NCBI GenBank assembly: GCA_913019905.1
Contig: CAJVZD010000003.1
Coordinates: 124,001-188,000, forward strand
Direction of reading: 5' to 3'
Length of the DNA stretch: 64,000 nucleotides
Origin: an uncultured Cellvibrionales bacterium
GTDB lineage: Bacteria > Pseudomonadota > Gammaproteobacteria > Pseudomonadales > Dasaniaceae
The position numbers and the translations under genes are program-made. The notes below the pieces were generated by a model that had not been told where the DNA came from, made no database searches, and saw nothing but the letters and a program-made list of their open reading frames with translations. Within the stretch, counting starts at the first letter, position 1, and each line of letters begins with the position of its first letter. Of the stretch, positions 35,692 through 43,491 are shown in pieces.

Positions 35692-36901
35692 TATTAAACA
35701 CAACTTTGACGTCATTATCGTAGGATCGGGAATTGCCGGCAGCGCATTGGCTTGCGCATTAGGCGGCAGTTCTATGCGTGTTGCGGTTATAGAAGCACAA
35801 AAAATATCCACCGCTTGGCCGGAGCAAAACGACTCCATTGATGGCTTCGATGCGCGAGTGAGTGCGCTAACCGTCGCGTCACAGGGTTTCCTGCAGAGTC
35901 TTGACGTATGGCCGGCCATTTGTGAAAAACGTGTCAGTCCTTATCAACATATGCATGTCTGGGACGCTGACGGCACTGCCAGTATTGATTTCTCAGCTAA
36001 TGACATCAACCAACCTTGTTTGGGGCACATTGTAGAAAATAGCTTAACAATAAATGCTCTGGCGCGGCGTATGACGCAATTTCCAAATGTTCAGTTAATA
36101 GACCAATCGAAGCTGGAAAGTTTTTCAGTGGGGGGTGTTGGCAGCGAAATTGTTCTGGATGACGGGCGTGTATTGACGGCCCCCTTGGTGGTCGCCGCGG
36201 ATGGCGCAAATTCTCAAATTCGCCATCAGGCAGAATTTCTCATGCGGGAGTGGGATTATAATCACAAGGCTATCGTAGCGACGGTACAGACCTCTAAAAA
36301 ACATCAGCAAACAGCCTGGCAGCGCTTTTTACCGGAGGGGCCGCTAGCTTTCCTTCCCTTGCAAAGCTCGAATTTTGATGAGCATTTTTGTTCGATTGTT
36401 TGGTCGGCGACCCCCCAATATGCTGATAATTTGATGGCACTGGGCGATCAGGAATTTTGTGAAAACTTGGCAACGGCATTTGAGTACCGCCTAGGCAAAA
36501 TTACTGCAGTCGGTTCACGTGTTTGTTTTCCCTTAAAGCAGCGACACGCTGTGTCTTATGTCAAGCCGGGACTGGCTCTGGTTGGCGACGCCGCACACAC
36601 TATTCATCCGCTCGCAGGACAGGGGATCAATCTCGGCTTGTTGGATGTAAGGGCGCTTGCAGAAGAGTTATTACGTGCAGAGGCGCGGAGCCTAAACTTT
36701 GGTGAGCTTGCCGTGTTGCAGCGATACGAGCGTCGTCGAAAAGGGTCAAATTTGGCGATGATGGCAGGTATGGAAGGTTTTAAGCGATTGTTTGAGCAAC
36801 CGGCTTTGCCCGTTCGTTGGGCGAGAAATACTGGTATGCGTTGGTTAGATAAAACGACAGGGTTGAAGCATCAGGTGATGCGTAAGGCAATGGGTTTGTG
36901 A
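35684..36901 (+). CDS. ubiI: UbiI/UbiH-family FAD hydroxylase
   Basis: Paralogue of the preceding gene, 405 aa, for hydroxylation of the ubiquinone ring (C5 in UbiI). FAD motifs are DVIIVGSGIAGSALACAL near 9-26, FDARVSALTVASQGFLQSL near 54-72 and GDAAHTIHPLAGQGINLGLL near 300-319. The ATG lies inside the last codons of ubiH (8-nt overlap). Gene order pepP-ubiH-ubiI equals E. coli pepP-ubiH-visC. Division of labour among UbiH, UbiI and UbiF is not fixed by sequence. Confidence 0.9.
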   Translation: MGDIKHNFDVIIVGSGIAGSALACALGGSSMRVAVIEAQKISTAWPEQNDSIDGFDARVSALTVASQGFLQSLDVWPAICEKRVSPYQHMHVWDADGTASIDFSANDINQPCLGHIVENSLTINALARRMTQFPNVQLIDQSKLESFSVGGVGSEIVLDDGRVLTAPLVVAADGANSQIRHQAEFLMREWDYNHKAIVATVQTSKKHQQTAWQRFLPEGPLAFLPLQSSNFDEHFCSIVWSATPQYADNLMALGDQEFCENLATAFEYRLGKITAVGSRVCFPLKQRHAVSYVKPGLALVGDAAHTIHPLAGQGINLGLLDVRALAEELLRAEARSLNFGELAVLQRYERRRKGSNLAMMAGMEGFKRLFEQPALPVRWARNTGMRWLDKTTGLKHQVMRKAMGL

Positions 36902-37272
36902 TTTCAAAGAATGGTGTGTCGATTTTCACAGAGTATCCACATCGGTTCCGTATACGATGAAGCGGTATGCTGTTCATAATGCCCAGTGAATCAATACGCA
37001 GGAGGGGAAGAAAGTCTCAGGCCGTTTCCTCCGATCAACACCCATTAGCTTATCCGAAATCTAAGTTGTCGATCCATTATTTCGAATGAAGTTTGGCTGC
37101 AGATCGGGTCAGTTAGTGCTCCCCATTTACACACAGTCTCACTGTGCTGTGGCGAGTCGGAAAATCATTTAACGATCAAAACGATCAGTGTTTTTGCTGC
37201 TGCTTGTAATTGTATTTGTCATAGGTAGAATGCAGCCAGATACTATCTTTTCAGTTTTTATGAGGCTTCTAC
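36902..37272. other. Intergenic region upstream of gcvH
   Basis: About 371 bases. It contains a candidate promoter for gcvH and an imperfect hairpin (GGAGGGGAA with TTTCCTCC, about 37001-37032). The hairpin contains TCTCAGG, but the two-aptamer glycine riboswitch pattern is not present. Confidence 0.5.
37204..37231 (+). promoter_or_regulatory. Candidate sigma-70 promoter of gcvH
   Basis: TTGTAA (37204-37209), a 16-nt spacer and TAGAAT (37226-37231), placing the transcript start near 37238, 35 nt before the gcvH ATG. TGAGG lies 7 nt before the ATG. Confidence 0.55.
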
Positions 37273-37662
37273 ATGAGCAATACACCTAGTGAATTAAAAT
37301 ATGCAAGTAGTCATGAATGGGCGCTTTTGGAAGAGGATGGCACTGTCACGGTGGGCATTACAGATCACGCGCAGGAAGCTCTAGGTGACGTGGTCTATGT
37401 CGAGGCTCCGGAAGTGGGAACACTATTGGCAGCGGGTGATGAAGCAGGGGTGGTCGAATCTGTCAAGGCGGCTTCGGACCTTTATGCGCCCATTTCTGGA
37501 GAAGTTATCGCTATCAATGAGTCCTTGGAAGATGAGCCTGAAATTGTTAATAGCGAACCTTATACGGAAGGTTGGTTCTACAAATTAAAGCCTAATGATG
37601 TCGCCGAACTGGAAAACCTGATGACGGCAGATGAATACGATGCGCAATGTCAGAGTGAATAA
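37273..37662 (+). CDS. gcvH: Glycine cleavage system H protein
   Basis: Lipoyl carrier protein of glycine cleavage (129 aa). [20 protein letters not shown] opens the domain near residue 10 and the lipoylated lysine lies in [18 protein letters not shown] near 62-79 (Glu-Ser-Val-Lys-Ala). It has its own promoter and is followed by a strong two-way terminator, so it is a single-gene transcript. The partner genes gcvT and gcvP, which flank gcvH in E. coli at this very spot after ubiI, are absent from the window. Confidence 0.96.
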   Translation: MSNTPSELKYASSHEWALLEEDGTVTVGITDHAQEALGDVVYVEAPEVGTLLAAGDEAGVVESVKAASDLYAPISGEVIAINESLEDEPEIVNSEPYTEGWFYKLKPNDVAELENLMTADEYDAQCQSE

Positions 37663-37750
37663 TGACGAGGCTGGATTATTGAAACACGAGTTTTTTGAAG
37701 TAACAGTAATAGATCGTTCAAGGCATTTTCTGTACTGAGCGGCAAACATA

Positions 37751-37787
37751 AAAAAACCGGCGCTTCGAATGAGGCGCCGGTTTTTTT
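37751..37787. terminator. Two-way intrinsic terminator between gcvH and the thiolase gene
   Basis: AAAAAACCGGCGC and GCGCCGGTTTTTTT form a GC-rich stem of 7 bp extended by A-T pairs around a 10-nt loop, with U-runs on both strands. It ends convergent transcripts of gcvH and the thiolase gene. Confidence 0.93.
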
Positions 37788-37799
37788 ATCGGCAAATTC

Positions 37800-38981
37800 T
37801 TAGGAATTAATTTCGAACAGGCCGGCTGCACCCATTCCACCACCGATACACATAGTCACTACACCGTATTTAGCTTTACGGCGGCGGCCTTCGATTAGAA
37901 GATGACCAACCATACGTGAGCCAGACATGCCGAAGGGGTGTCCAATAGAGATTGAACCGCCATTGACGTTTAGTTTGTCTAATGGAATACCCAATTGGAC
38001 CTGGCTGTAAAGAACCTGGCTGGCAAAGGCTTCGTTCAATTCCCAAAGATCAATATCATCAACCGTCAGACCGTTAGCCTTCAAAAGTTTCGGGACAGCG
38101 ACGACTGGGCCAATACCCATCTCATCAGGTTCGCAACCGCCAACAGCAAAACCGCGGAAAGTTCCCAGGATATCAAGACCACGACGTTCCGCTTCAGCGC
38201 GTTCCATCAAAACTTGTGCCGAAGAACCGTCAGAAAGCTGAGACGCGTTACCGGCAGTAATGAATGCGTCCTCACCCATGATAGGCGCTAGGCTAGAAAG
38301 ACCTTCGAGGGTTGTTGATGGACGATTACAATCATCTTTCTCGGCCACCGCGGCTTGCTCTGTGATTTCACCGGTTTCTTTGTTCTTCACTTTCATGATG
38401 GTATTCATCGCGACAATTTCGTCATCGAACTTACCAGACTCTTGGCCGGCTGCAGTGCGTTGCTGGCTAAGTAACGAGTACTCGTCCTGTGCGGCACGAG
38501 ATATATTGTAGCGCTGTGCAACGATGTCAGCGGTCTTGATCATGGGGTACCAGAGTCCAGGATATTTTGCATACAATTCTGGCTCAACACTTTCTTCGGG
38601 CTTGCTGGTGGCTTGTAAGGAGATACTTTCAACGCCACCGGTAACCATGATGTCTACGCCTTCGGCAATGATGCGTCCCGCGCCCATAGCGAGAGACTGC
38701 AGGCCAGAAGAACAAAAACGGTTTATAGTAGTGCCAGAAGTAGTCACTGGACAGCCAGCTGACAGTGCGGCATTTCTAGCGACATTCATACCGGTAGAAC
38801 CGGCATTTGCGGCATTACCCAGTATTACATCGTCAACGTCAGCAGGGTCGATATTGGCACGCGCGATCGCGTGTTGAATTGAATGAGCGGCTAGCTTAAT
38901 TCCGTGTGTATTATTAAATGCGCCACGGCCGGCTTTTGTGAGCGCCGTACGCGCTGTAGAAACAATAACTGCTTCTCTCAT
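37800..38981 (-). CDS. Acetyl-CoA C-acyltransferase (thiolase)
   Basis: Thiolase of 393 aa that condenses or cleaves acyl-CoA. The acylated Cys90 is in [16 protein letters not shown], the second site [16 protein letters not shown] is near 345 and the general-base Cys is in [13 protein letters not shown] near the end. ATG 38981 is chosen because GGAGATC precedes it at the right distance; the ATG at 38993 lies before that Shine-Dalgarno. No fadB or other beta-oxidation gene is adjacent, so the choice between degradative and biosynthetic role is open. Confidence 0.93.
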   Translation of the reverse strand: MREAVIVSTARTALTKAGRGAFNNTHGIKLAAHSIQHAIARANIDPADVDDVILGNAANAGSTGMNVARNAALSAGCPVTTSGTTINRFCSSGLQSLAMGAGRIIAEGVDIMVTGGVESISLQATSKPEESVEPELYAKYPGLWYPMIKTADIVAQRYNISRAAQDEYSLLSQQRTAAGQESGKFDDEIVAMNTIMKVKNKETGEITEQAAVAEKDDCNRPSTTLEGLSSLAPIMGEDAFITAGNASQLSDGSSAQVLMERAEAERRGLDILGTFRGFAVGGCEPDEMGIGPVVAVPKLLKANGLTVDDIDLWELNEAFASQVLYSQVQLGIPLDKLNVNGGSISIGHPFGMSGSRMVGHLLIEGRRRKAKYGVVTMCIGGGMGAAGLFEINS

Positions 38982-39552
38982 AATGATCTCCAAAAAAAGG
39001 GATTTTGATTAAAATTGTGCGCCGAAGAGAAACCTCGGGCAACGGGTGTAAATTGAGAACACGGAGACTATCTTCCCAGAGGCCGCTTGACTAGCCCTGA
39101 TGCGGGACAATTCGCTTTTTTTTGCGAAAAAAAACGAATTCTTTGTCATTATCGGCTATTTATGCAGATAATGTCCGTGCTCCGAAAAAAAACATTCCTG
39201 TGTTTAAGTGAGTTAATTTGAAGCCATATGACTCCTTGTCTGGTCGTTATTCCCGCTCAAAACTGGACCATTTTACTAGCTTTCAAAGTAGTCGCCGCTG
39301 TATCTGATGTTGGGGCGCGGCTTTTAAGGCAGAGATAAGCGACATAAAGTGTCTCGATATTGGGGTGGTGGGCCTATCAGAAAAGAATGGTGAAACTAAC
39401 AGTGAAGCTTTGAAATTGTTTTCGTTTCTTTGCATCCACGAACGAATACAATACCCCAGTGACCGATAGGGGGCTTTCAAAGCGTTGACCCTGAGTTTAT
39501 GCTGCTATTATAACGGCCTATATAAAACGCCGTAAAAGAGAAGTCGAATTGA
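38982..39552. other. Divergent region between thiolase and the quinone reductase gene
   Basis: About 570 bases. It holds the AT-rich palindrome listed separately and must carry two divergent promoters. A minus-strand frame at 39283-39480 has no supporting feature. No RNA gene recognised. Confidence 0.45.
39108..39140. repeat. AT-rich near-perfect palindrome upstream of the thiolase gene
   Basis: AATTCG-C-TTTTTTTTT-GCG-AAAAAAAA-CGAATT: a 14-bp stem with one bulged C and a very short loop. It lies about 130 nt upstream of the thiolase start. Its A/T runs could form a bent or cruciform site, an operator, or a terminator reading either way. Confidence 0.6.
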
Positions 39553-40527
39553 ATGAAAGCTTTAGTCTGTGAAAAACTCTCGTCTAATCTTGCTGACCTG
39601 GAGTTTCAGGATGTCATTTTGCCCGCGCCCGCGCCGGGTACAATAAAATTGCGTTTGCGGGCGGCTTCGGTTTGTTTTCAGGACTATTTAATGGTCCAGG
39701 GTCTTTACCAAATGAAACCACCATTACCTTTTACGCCAGGTATGGAAGGGGCGGGGGAAGTTATCGCTATCGGAGACGGCGTGACCGGTTGGAAAATTGG
39801 AGACCACGTCATTGCTGGGCTCGGGTTGGGGGGCTTTGCAGAGGAGGCTAATGTACAAGCCACTGTGGTAAGGCATAAACCTGACTCGCTGAGTTTTACA
39901 GAGGCAGCATCTTATGCTTCCGCATACATAACCGCGTATGTGGCTCTGCATCGAAGGGCACGCCTGCAGGCCGGAGAAACGCTTTTAGTGCACGGCGCCG
40001 CCGGAGGAATCGGGTTGGCAGCGTGTGAATTAGGGAAAATATTTGGGGCGACAGTCATAGCGACGGCTTCTAGTGATGAAAAACGTAAGGTTCTTAAGGC
40101 GCGCGGTGTTGATCACGTACTCGATGTGAATGAGGGGTTTCGAGATAAGGTGAAAGCGCTGACCGGTGGTCGTGGCGCCGATGTGATTTACGATCCCGTA
40201 GGCGGTTCCGTTTTTGACGAATCCTGTCGTTGTATCGCCTTTGATGGCAGGTTGTTGATTATGGGATTTACCTCCGGGGTTCACGCGAGCATTGCAACAA
40301 ATTACGCGCTGATAAAGGGCTTTTCTATTATGGGGGTGCGGGCCGGTGAGTACGGGCGACGCTTTCCGGGCAGGGGCGTTGAGAATGTTCAGTGGGTCGA
40401 TCAAATGGCGGCGAAAGGGAAGCTTAGGCCCCATATAGGCGCGACTTTCCCTCTGGAAAATGCTGTTGAAGCCATATCGGAGGTTGCTGAACGACGGGCG
40501 ATTGGTAGAGTCGTTGTGACCCTATAG
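39553..40527 (+). CDS. Zinc-independent quinone oxidoreductase (NADPH:quinone reductase family)
   Basis: Medium-chain dehydrogenase/reductase of 324 aa without the zinc ligands. PFTPGMEGAGEVIAIGDGV near residues 57-75 is the GroES-like domain and LLVHGAAGGIGLAACELGKI near 144-163 the NADP Rossmann motif. GGRGADVIYDPVGGSVFDES near 205-224 is typical of QOR and crotonyl reductase-like members. The ATG follows a stretch lacking an evident ribosome binding site. Substrate (quinone or enoyl compound) is not fixed by sequence. Confidence 0.88.
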   Translation: MKALVCEKLSSNLADLEFQDVILPAPAPGTIKLRLRAASVCFQDYLMVQGLYQMKPPLPFTPGMEGAGEVIAIGDGVTGWKIGDHVIAGLGLGGFAEEANVQATVVRHKPDSLSFTEAASYASAYITAYVALHRRARLQAGETLLVHGAAGGIGLAACELGKIFGATVIATASSDEKRKVLKARGVDHVLDVNEGFRDKVKALTGGRGADVIYDPVGGSVFDESCRCIAFDGRLLIMGFTSGVHASIATNYALIKGFSIMGVRAGEYGRRFPGRGVENVQWVDQMAAKGKLRPHIGATFPLENAVEAISEVAERRAIGRVVVTL

Positions 40528-40796
40528 CGTCTATCGCGTGGTGAAATTGTCGCTGTCTGCTGTAGATATCGGACGCTTTGAACCCGTAAAACTATCTGTG
40601 TACTTCCCTTGGTTGGAGTGCCTTTACTGTTGGTTTTTTTGAATTATTGGCCTAATTCGATGTGAATTTGGTGGGCGTCACAAAAACAACAGATTAGTCG
40701 TGGCTCTATTTCTTTCTCGCAATAACTATATACTCACACGTCGCTTCTTGGGCTGTTTTTTATAGCCGGCACCGATCATCCAAATTAGAGCTTCGC

Positions 40797-42017
40797 ATGA
40801 CTGACTTGAACTTACCTGAACAGAGTTATCCAGTTTTAATATTAAAACCAAATGAAGATCGACGTTTACGTGCAGGTCATCTATGGATTTATAGTAATGA
40901 AATTGATGTGACGACAAGCCCGCTTAAAAGCTTTGCGGCGGGTCAGCAGGTCGTGGTTAAAAATTCGCGCGGTAAGCTGATGGGCTTAGCTTACGTTAAC
41001 CCTCATAGTTTGATTTGCGCGCGGCTCTTTAGTCGTGATGTTAACCATCCTCTTGATAAATCTTTGTTTGTTCATCGACTAAATATAGCGCTCAGCTTAC
41101 GCGAAGGGATGACCGATCAACCTTATTATCGGTTGGTTTACGGCGACAGTGATTTTTTACCCGGTCTGGTGGTCGATCGTTTTGGCGATATATTGGTCGT
41201 GCAAATTGCGACGGCAGGTATGGAGCAAGTCAAAGAGTTGTTAGTCGAAGCGCTGTGTAAAGTGTTAAAACCCAACGGTATTTTATTTAAAAATGATTCG
41301 CGTATACGGCGTGCAGAAGAGTTGCCTGAATACGTCGAAGTAGCCTTCGGTGAGGTGCCGGAATGGGTGGATATCAAGGAAAATAATGTCCTTTTTAGCG
41401 TGCCAGTTTATCAGGGGCAAAAAACGGGGTGGTTTTATGATCACCGCGCCAGTCGCGCCCGTCTTGAACATTATGTAAAAGGCAAACGTGTCTTGGATGT
41501 GTTCAGTTATATTGGTGGTTGGGGAGTTCAGGCTGCAGTCTTTGGCGCAGAGTCGGTGAGCTGTGTCGACAGTTCCGAATTTGCCCTCGATGCGGTTGAG
41601 AAAAACGCTGAGCTCAACAATGTTCGCGAAAAAGTGGCAACTATTCACGGTTCTGCTTTTGATGTGATGAAGGTTCTCATCGACGAGGGAGAGCGTTTTG
41701 ATGTGATTATTATGGATCCGCCGGCCTTCATCCCGCGTCGTAAAGATATAAAGTCGGGCGAGCAGGCATACCGCCGAGTAAATGAGCTGGCTATTCGCTT
41801 ACTGTCAAAAGCGGGAGTGCTGGTATCGGCTTCTTGTTCAATGCACTTAGGTCGCGAGCGCTTGAATGATATTTTACGGGCTTCGGCTCGACACTTAGAT
41901 CGAGACATACAAATTTTGGAGCAGGGGGGACAAACGTTTGACCATCCGGTTCACCCGGCAATTGTCGAGACCGAATACCTCAAGGCAGTGTTTGCTAGGG
42001 TATTGCCTGCCTCTTAA
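40797..42017 (+). CDS. rlmI: 23S rRNA (cytosine-5) methyltransferase RlmI-like
   Basis: Class I methyltransferase (406 aa) with an N-terminal PUA domain (LILKPNEDRRLRAGHLWIYS near residue 15) and a C-terminal SAM domain. FYDHRASRARLEHYVKGKRV near 212-231, then LDVFSYIGGWGVQAAVFGA (motif I) and DVIIMDPPAFIPRRKD (DPPAF, motif IV) are RlmI/YccW marks; VSASCSMHL carries the late cysteine. E. coli RlmI makes m5C1962 in 23S rRNA. Single gene with no operon partner. Confidence 0.92.
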   Translation: MTDLNLPEQSYPVLILKPNEDRRLRAGHLWIYSNEIDVTTSPLKSFAAGQQVVVKNSRGKLMGLAYVNPHSLICARLFSRDVNHPLDKSLFVHRLNIALSLREGMTDQPYYRLVYGDSDFLPGLVVDRFGDILVVQIATAGMEQVKELLVEALCKVLKPNGILFKNDSRIRRAEELPEYVEVAFGEVPEWVDIKENNVLFSVPVYQGQKTGWFYDHRASRARLEHYVKGKRVLDVFSYIGGWGVQAAVFGAESVSCVDSSEFALDAVEKNAELNNVREKVATIHGSAFDVMKVLIDEGERFDVIIMDPPAFIPRRKDIKSGEQAYRRVNELAIRLLSKAGVLVSASCSMHLGRERLNDILRASARHLDRDIQILEQGGQTFDHPVHPAIVETEYLKAVFARVLPAS

Positions 42018-42161
42018 CTGTCTCTAGTTTACAGCTGCATACTTATAGCGCTGAAGAGTCTAATTGCGCCATGCTGTAAGCTTGAACACTTTTGTTTCAG
42101 TGGTTCAGTTTAAGCGCGGCGGCTCGAACCTTTTGATAAGTGCCAGCCGCGGTTCGGCTAT

Positions 42162-42821
42162 TTAGTTTTCACGCAGACTAATGGCCGGCCACCCGCGTTT
42201 TTTTGCTGTGGCTAACAAAATGTCATCGCCATCCACTGCAATCGGGTTGTCTACCAAGTTTAGCAATGGTAAATCGTTGTGTGAATCGCTATAAAAATAA
42301 CTACCTGCGAGGGAGTGCCCGGATGCCGCCAGCCATTGTCTGAGTCTTGTTACTTTTCCCTCCTGAAAACAGGGTGTTCCCAGTACTCTGCCGGTAAACG
42401 ATCCGTCAACAACTTCCGGTTCGGTGGCTATAATGTGGTCGACACCCATGGCTGTAGCGATTGGGCCGGTCACAAAAGAGTTGGTAGCGGTAATGATCAA
42501 TAGGTAGTCTCCTGCGGCTCGATGTTTAGCTAGCAGCTGATCCGCTTTGGCTAAGCGCATGCTCGAAACCGATTCAGTCATAAACTGTTTGTGCCAACGA
42601 TCTAGTTGGGATTTAGGGTGCTGGGATAGCGGCTTTAAAGCAAATTCTAAAAACTCATTTATGTTCAGTCCGCCATCCCGATACTGCTGCAAAAAGTAAT
42701 CATTTGCTGTCTTGTAGGCTTCGCCGTCCACGATGTCATTAGCCACTAAAAATTCGCCCCACGCGTGATCGCTGTCTCCGCCAAGTAATGTATTGTCGAG
42801 GTCAAAAATTGCAAGGTTCAC
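42162..42821 (-). CDS. HAD-IB family hydrolase (SerB-like phosphatase)
   Basis: Phosphomonoesterase of 219 aa. The nucleophile motif is FDLDNTLLGGDSDHAWG (Asp7, Asp9), motif II is LIITATNSFVTGPIA near 107-121, and YFYSDSHNDLPLLNLVDNP near 176-194 is motif III/IV. No transmembrane segment. It is divergent from rppH-ptsP with 140 nt between, as in P. aeruginosa (HAD gene, nudH, ptsP). The natural substrate is unknown; phosphoserine-like and histidinol phosphates are typical for the subfamily. Confidence 0.88.
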   Translation of the reverse strand: MNLAIFDLDNTLLGGDSDHAWGEFLVANDIVDGEAYKTANDYFLQQYRDGGLNINEFLEFALKPLSQHPKSQLDRWHKQFMTESVSSMRLAKADQLLAKHRAAGDYLLIITATNSFVTGPIATAMGVDHIIATEPEVVDGSFTGRVLGTPCFQEGKVTRLRQWLAASGHSLAGSYFYSDSHNDLPLLNLVDNPIAVDGDDILLATAKKRGWPAISLREN

Positions 42822-42961
42822 AGGTGCTTAGCTCCAAATTCAAAAAACGTTTGTGCAGAATGACATCGCCAATGATAGCCCTCAAGCAGCATTTGTGGAA
42901 CAATGATATGCATGAATCGTTAATTAGCATCAGCATTGGACAAAAATTTAAGGAGCTATGA

Positions 42962-43483
42962 TTGATCGACGCGGAGGGCTTTAGAGCCAATGTAGGGATT
43001 ATGGTTGCCAATGGCCGCGGCGAACTGTTGTGGGCGCGCCGCGTTGGCCAGGATGCTTGGCAATTCCCGCAAGGTGGCATCAACGAAGGTGAAAGTCCGG
43101 AACAAGCGCTCTACCGCGAGCTGCAAGAAGAAATTGGATTGACTAAATCCGATGTCGAATTGTTAGCTTGTACACGAGGGTGGTTGCGTTATCGGTTACC
43201 GCAGCGCCTATTACGTAAGGATAGTAAGCCGCTTTGTATTGGCCAGAAACAGAAATGGTTCCTGTTGAAGATGCTAGCGAATAACGAGGATGTGTCTGTC
43301 GATAATGGCCATAAGCCGGAATTCGATTATTGGCGCTGGGTTAGTTATTGGTATCCACTGGCTCAGGTAGTCCCATTTAAGAAAGAAGTTTATAGACGGG
43401 CGTTGAAGGAATTGGCCCCGAAACATTGTCGGTTGGTTGGAAGTATGCTCGACGCGGTCCCGACGGAAAACACAACGTACTGA
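42962..43483 (+). CDS. rppH: RNA 5' pyrophosphohydrolase RppH
   Basis: Nudix hydrolase that removes pyrophosphate from mRNA 5' ends to start decay (173 aa). The Nudix box [20 protein letters not shown] plus IGL lies near residues 38-60. [12 protein letters not shown] and [20 protein letters not shown] match E. coli RppH. The start is TTG at 42962 ([12 protein letters not shown]): AAGGAG ends 6 nt upstream, and the canonical family start MID aligns here. An ATG 4 nt upstream is out of frame and meets a stop after eight codons. Operon with ptsP (stop and ATG 8 nt apart). Confidence 0.95.
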   Translation: MIDAEGFRANVGIMVANGRGELLWARRVGQDAWQFPQGGINEGESPEQALYRELQEEIGLTKSDVELLACTRGWLRYRLPQRLLRKDSKPLCIGQKQKWFLLKMLANNEDVSVDNGHKPEFDYWRWVSYWYPLAQVVPFKKEVYRRALKELAPKHCRLVGSMLDAVPTENTTY

Positions 43484-43491
43484 GTCAAATT

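Noticed and set aside
37000-37035. Glycine riboswitch before gcvH
   Set aside because: TCTCAGG and a purine-rich hairpin are present, but the paired aptamer cores and the flanking GCCGAAGG-type loops are missing.
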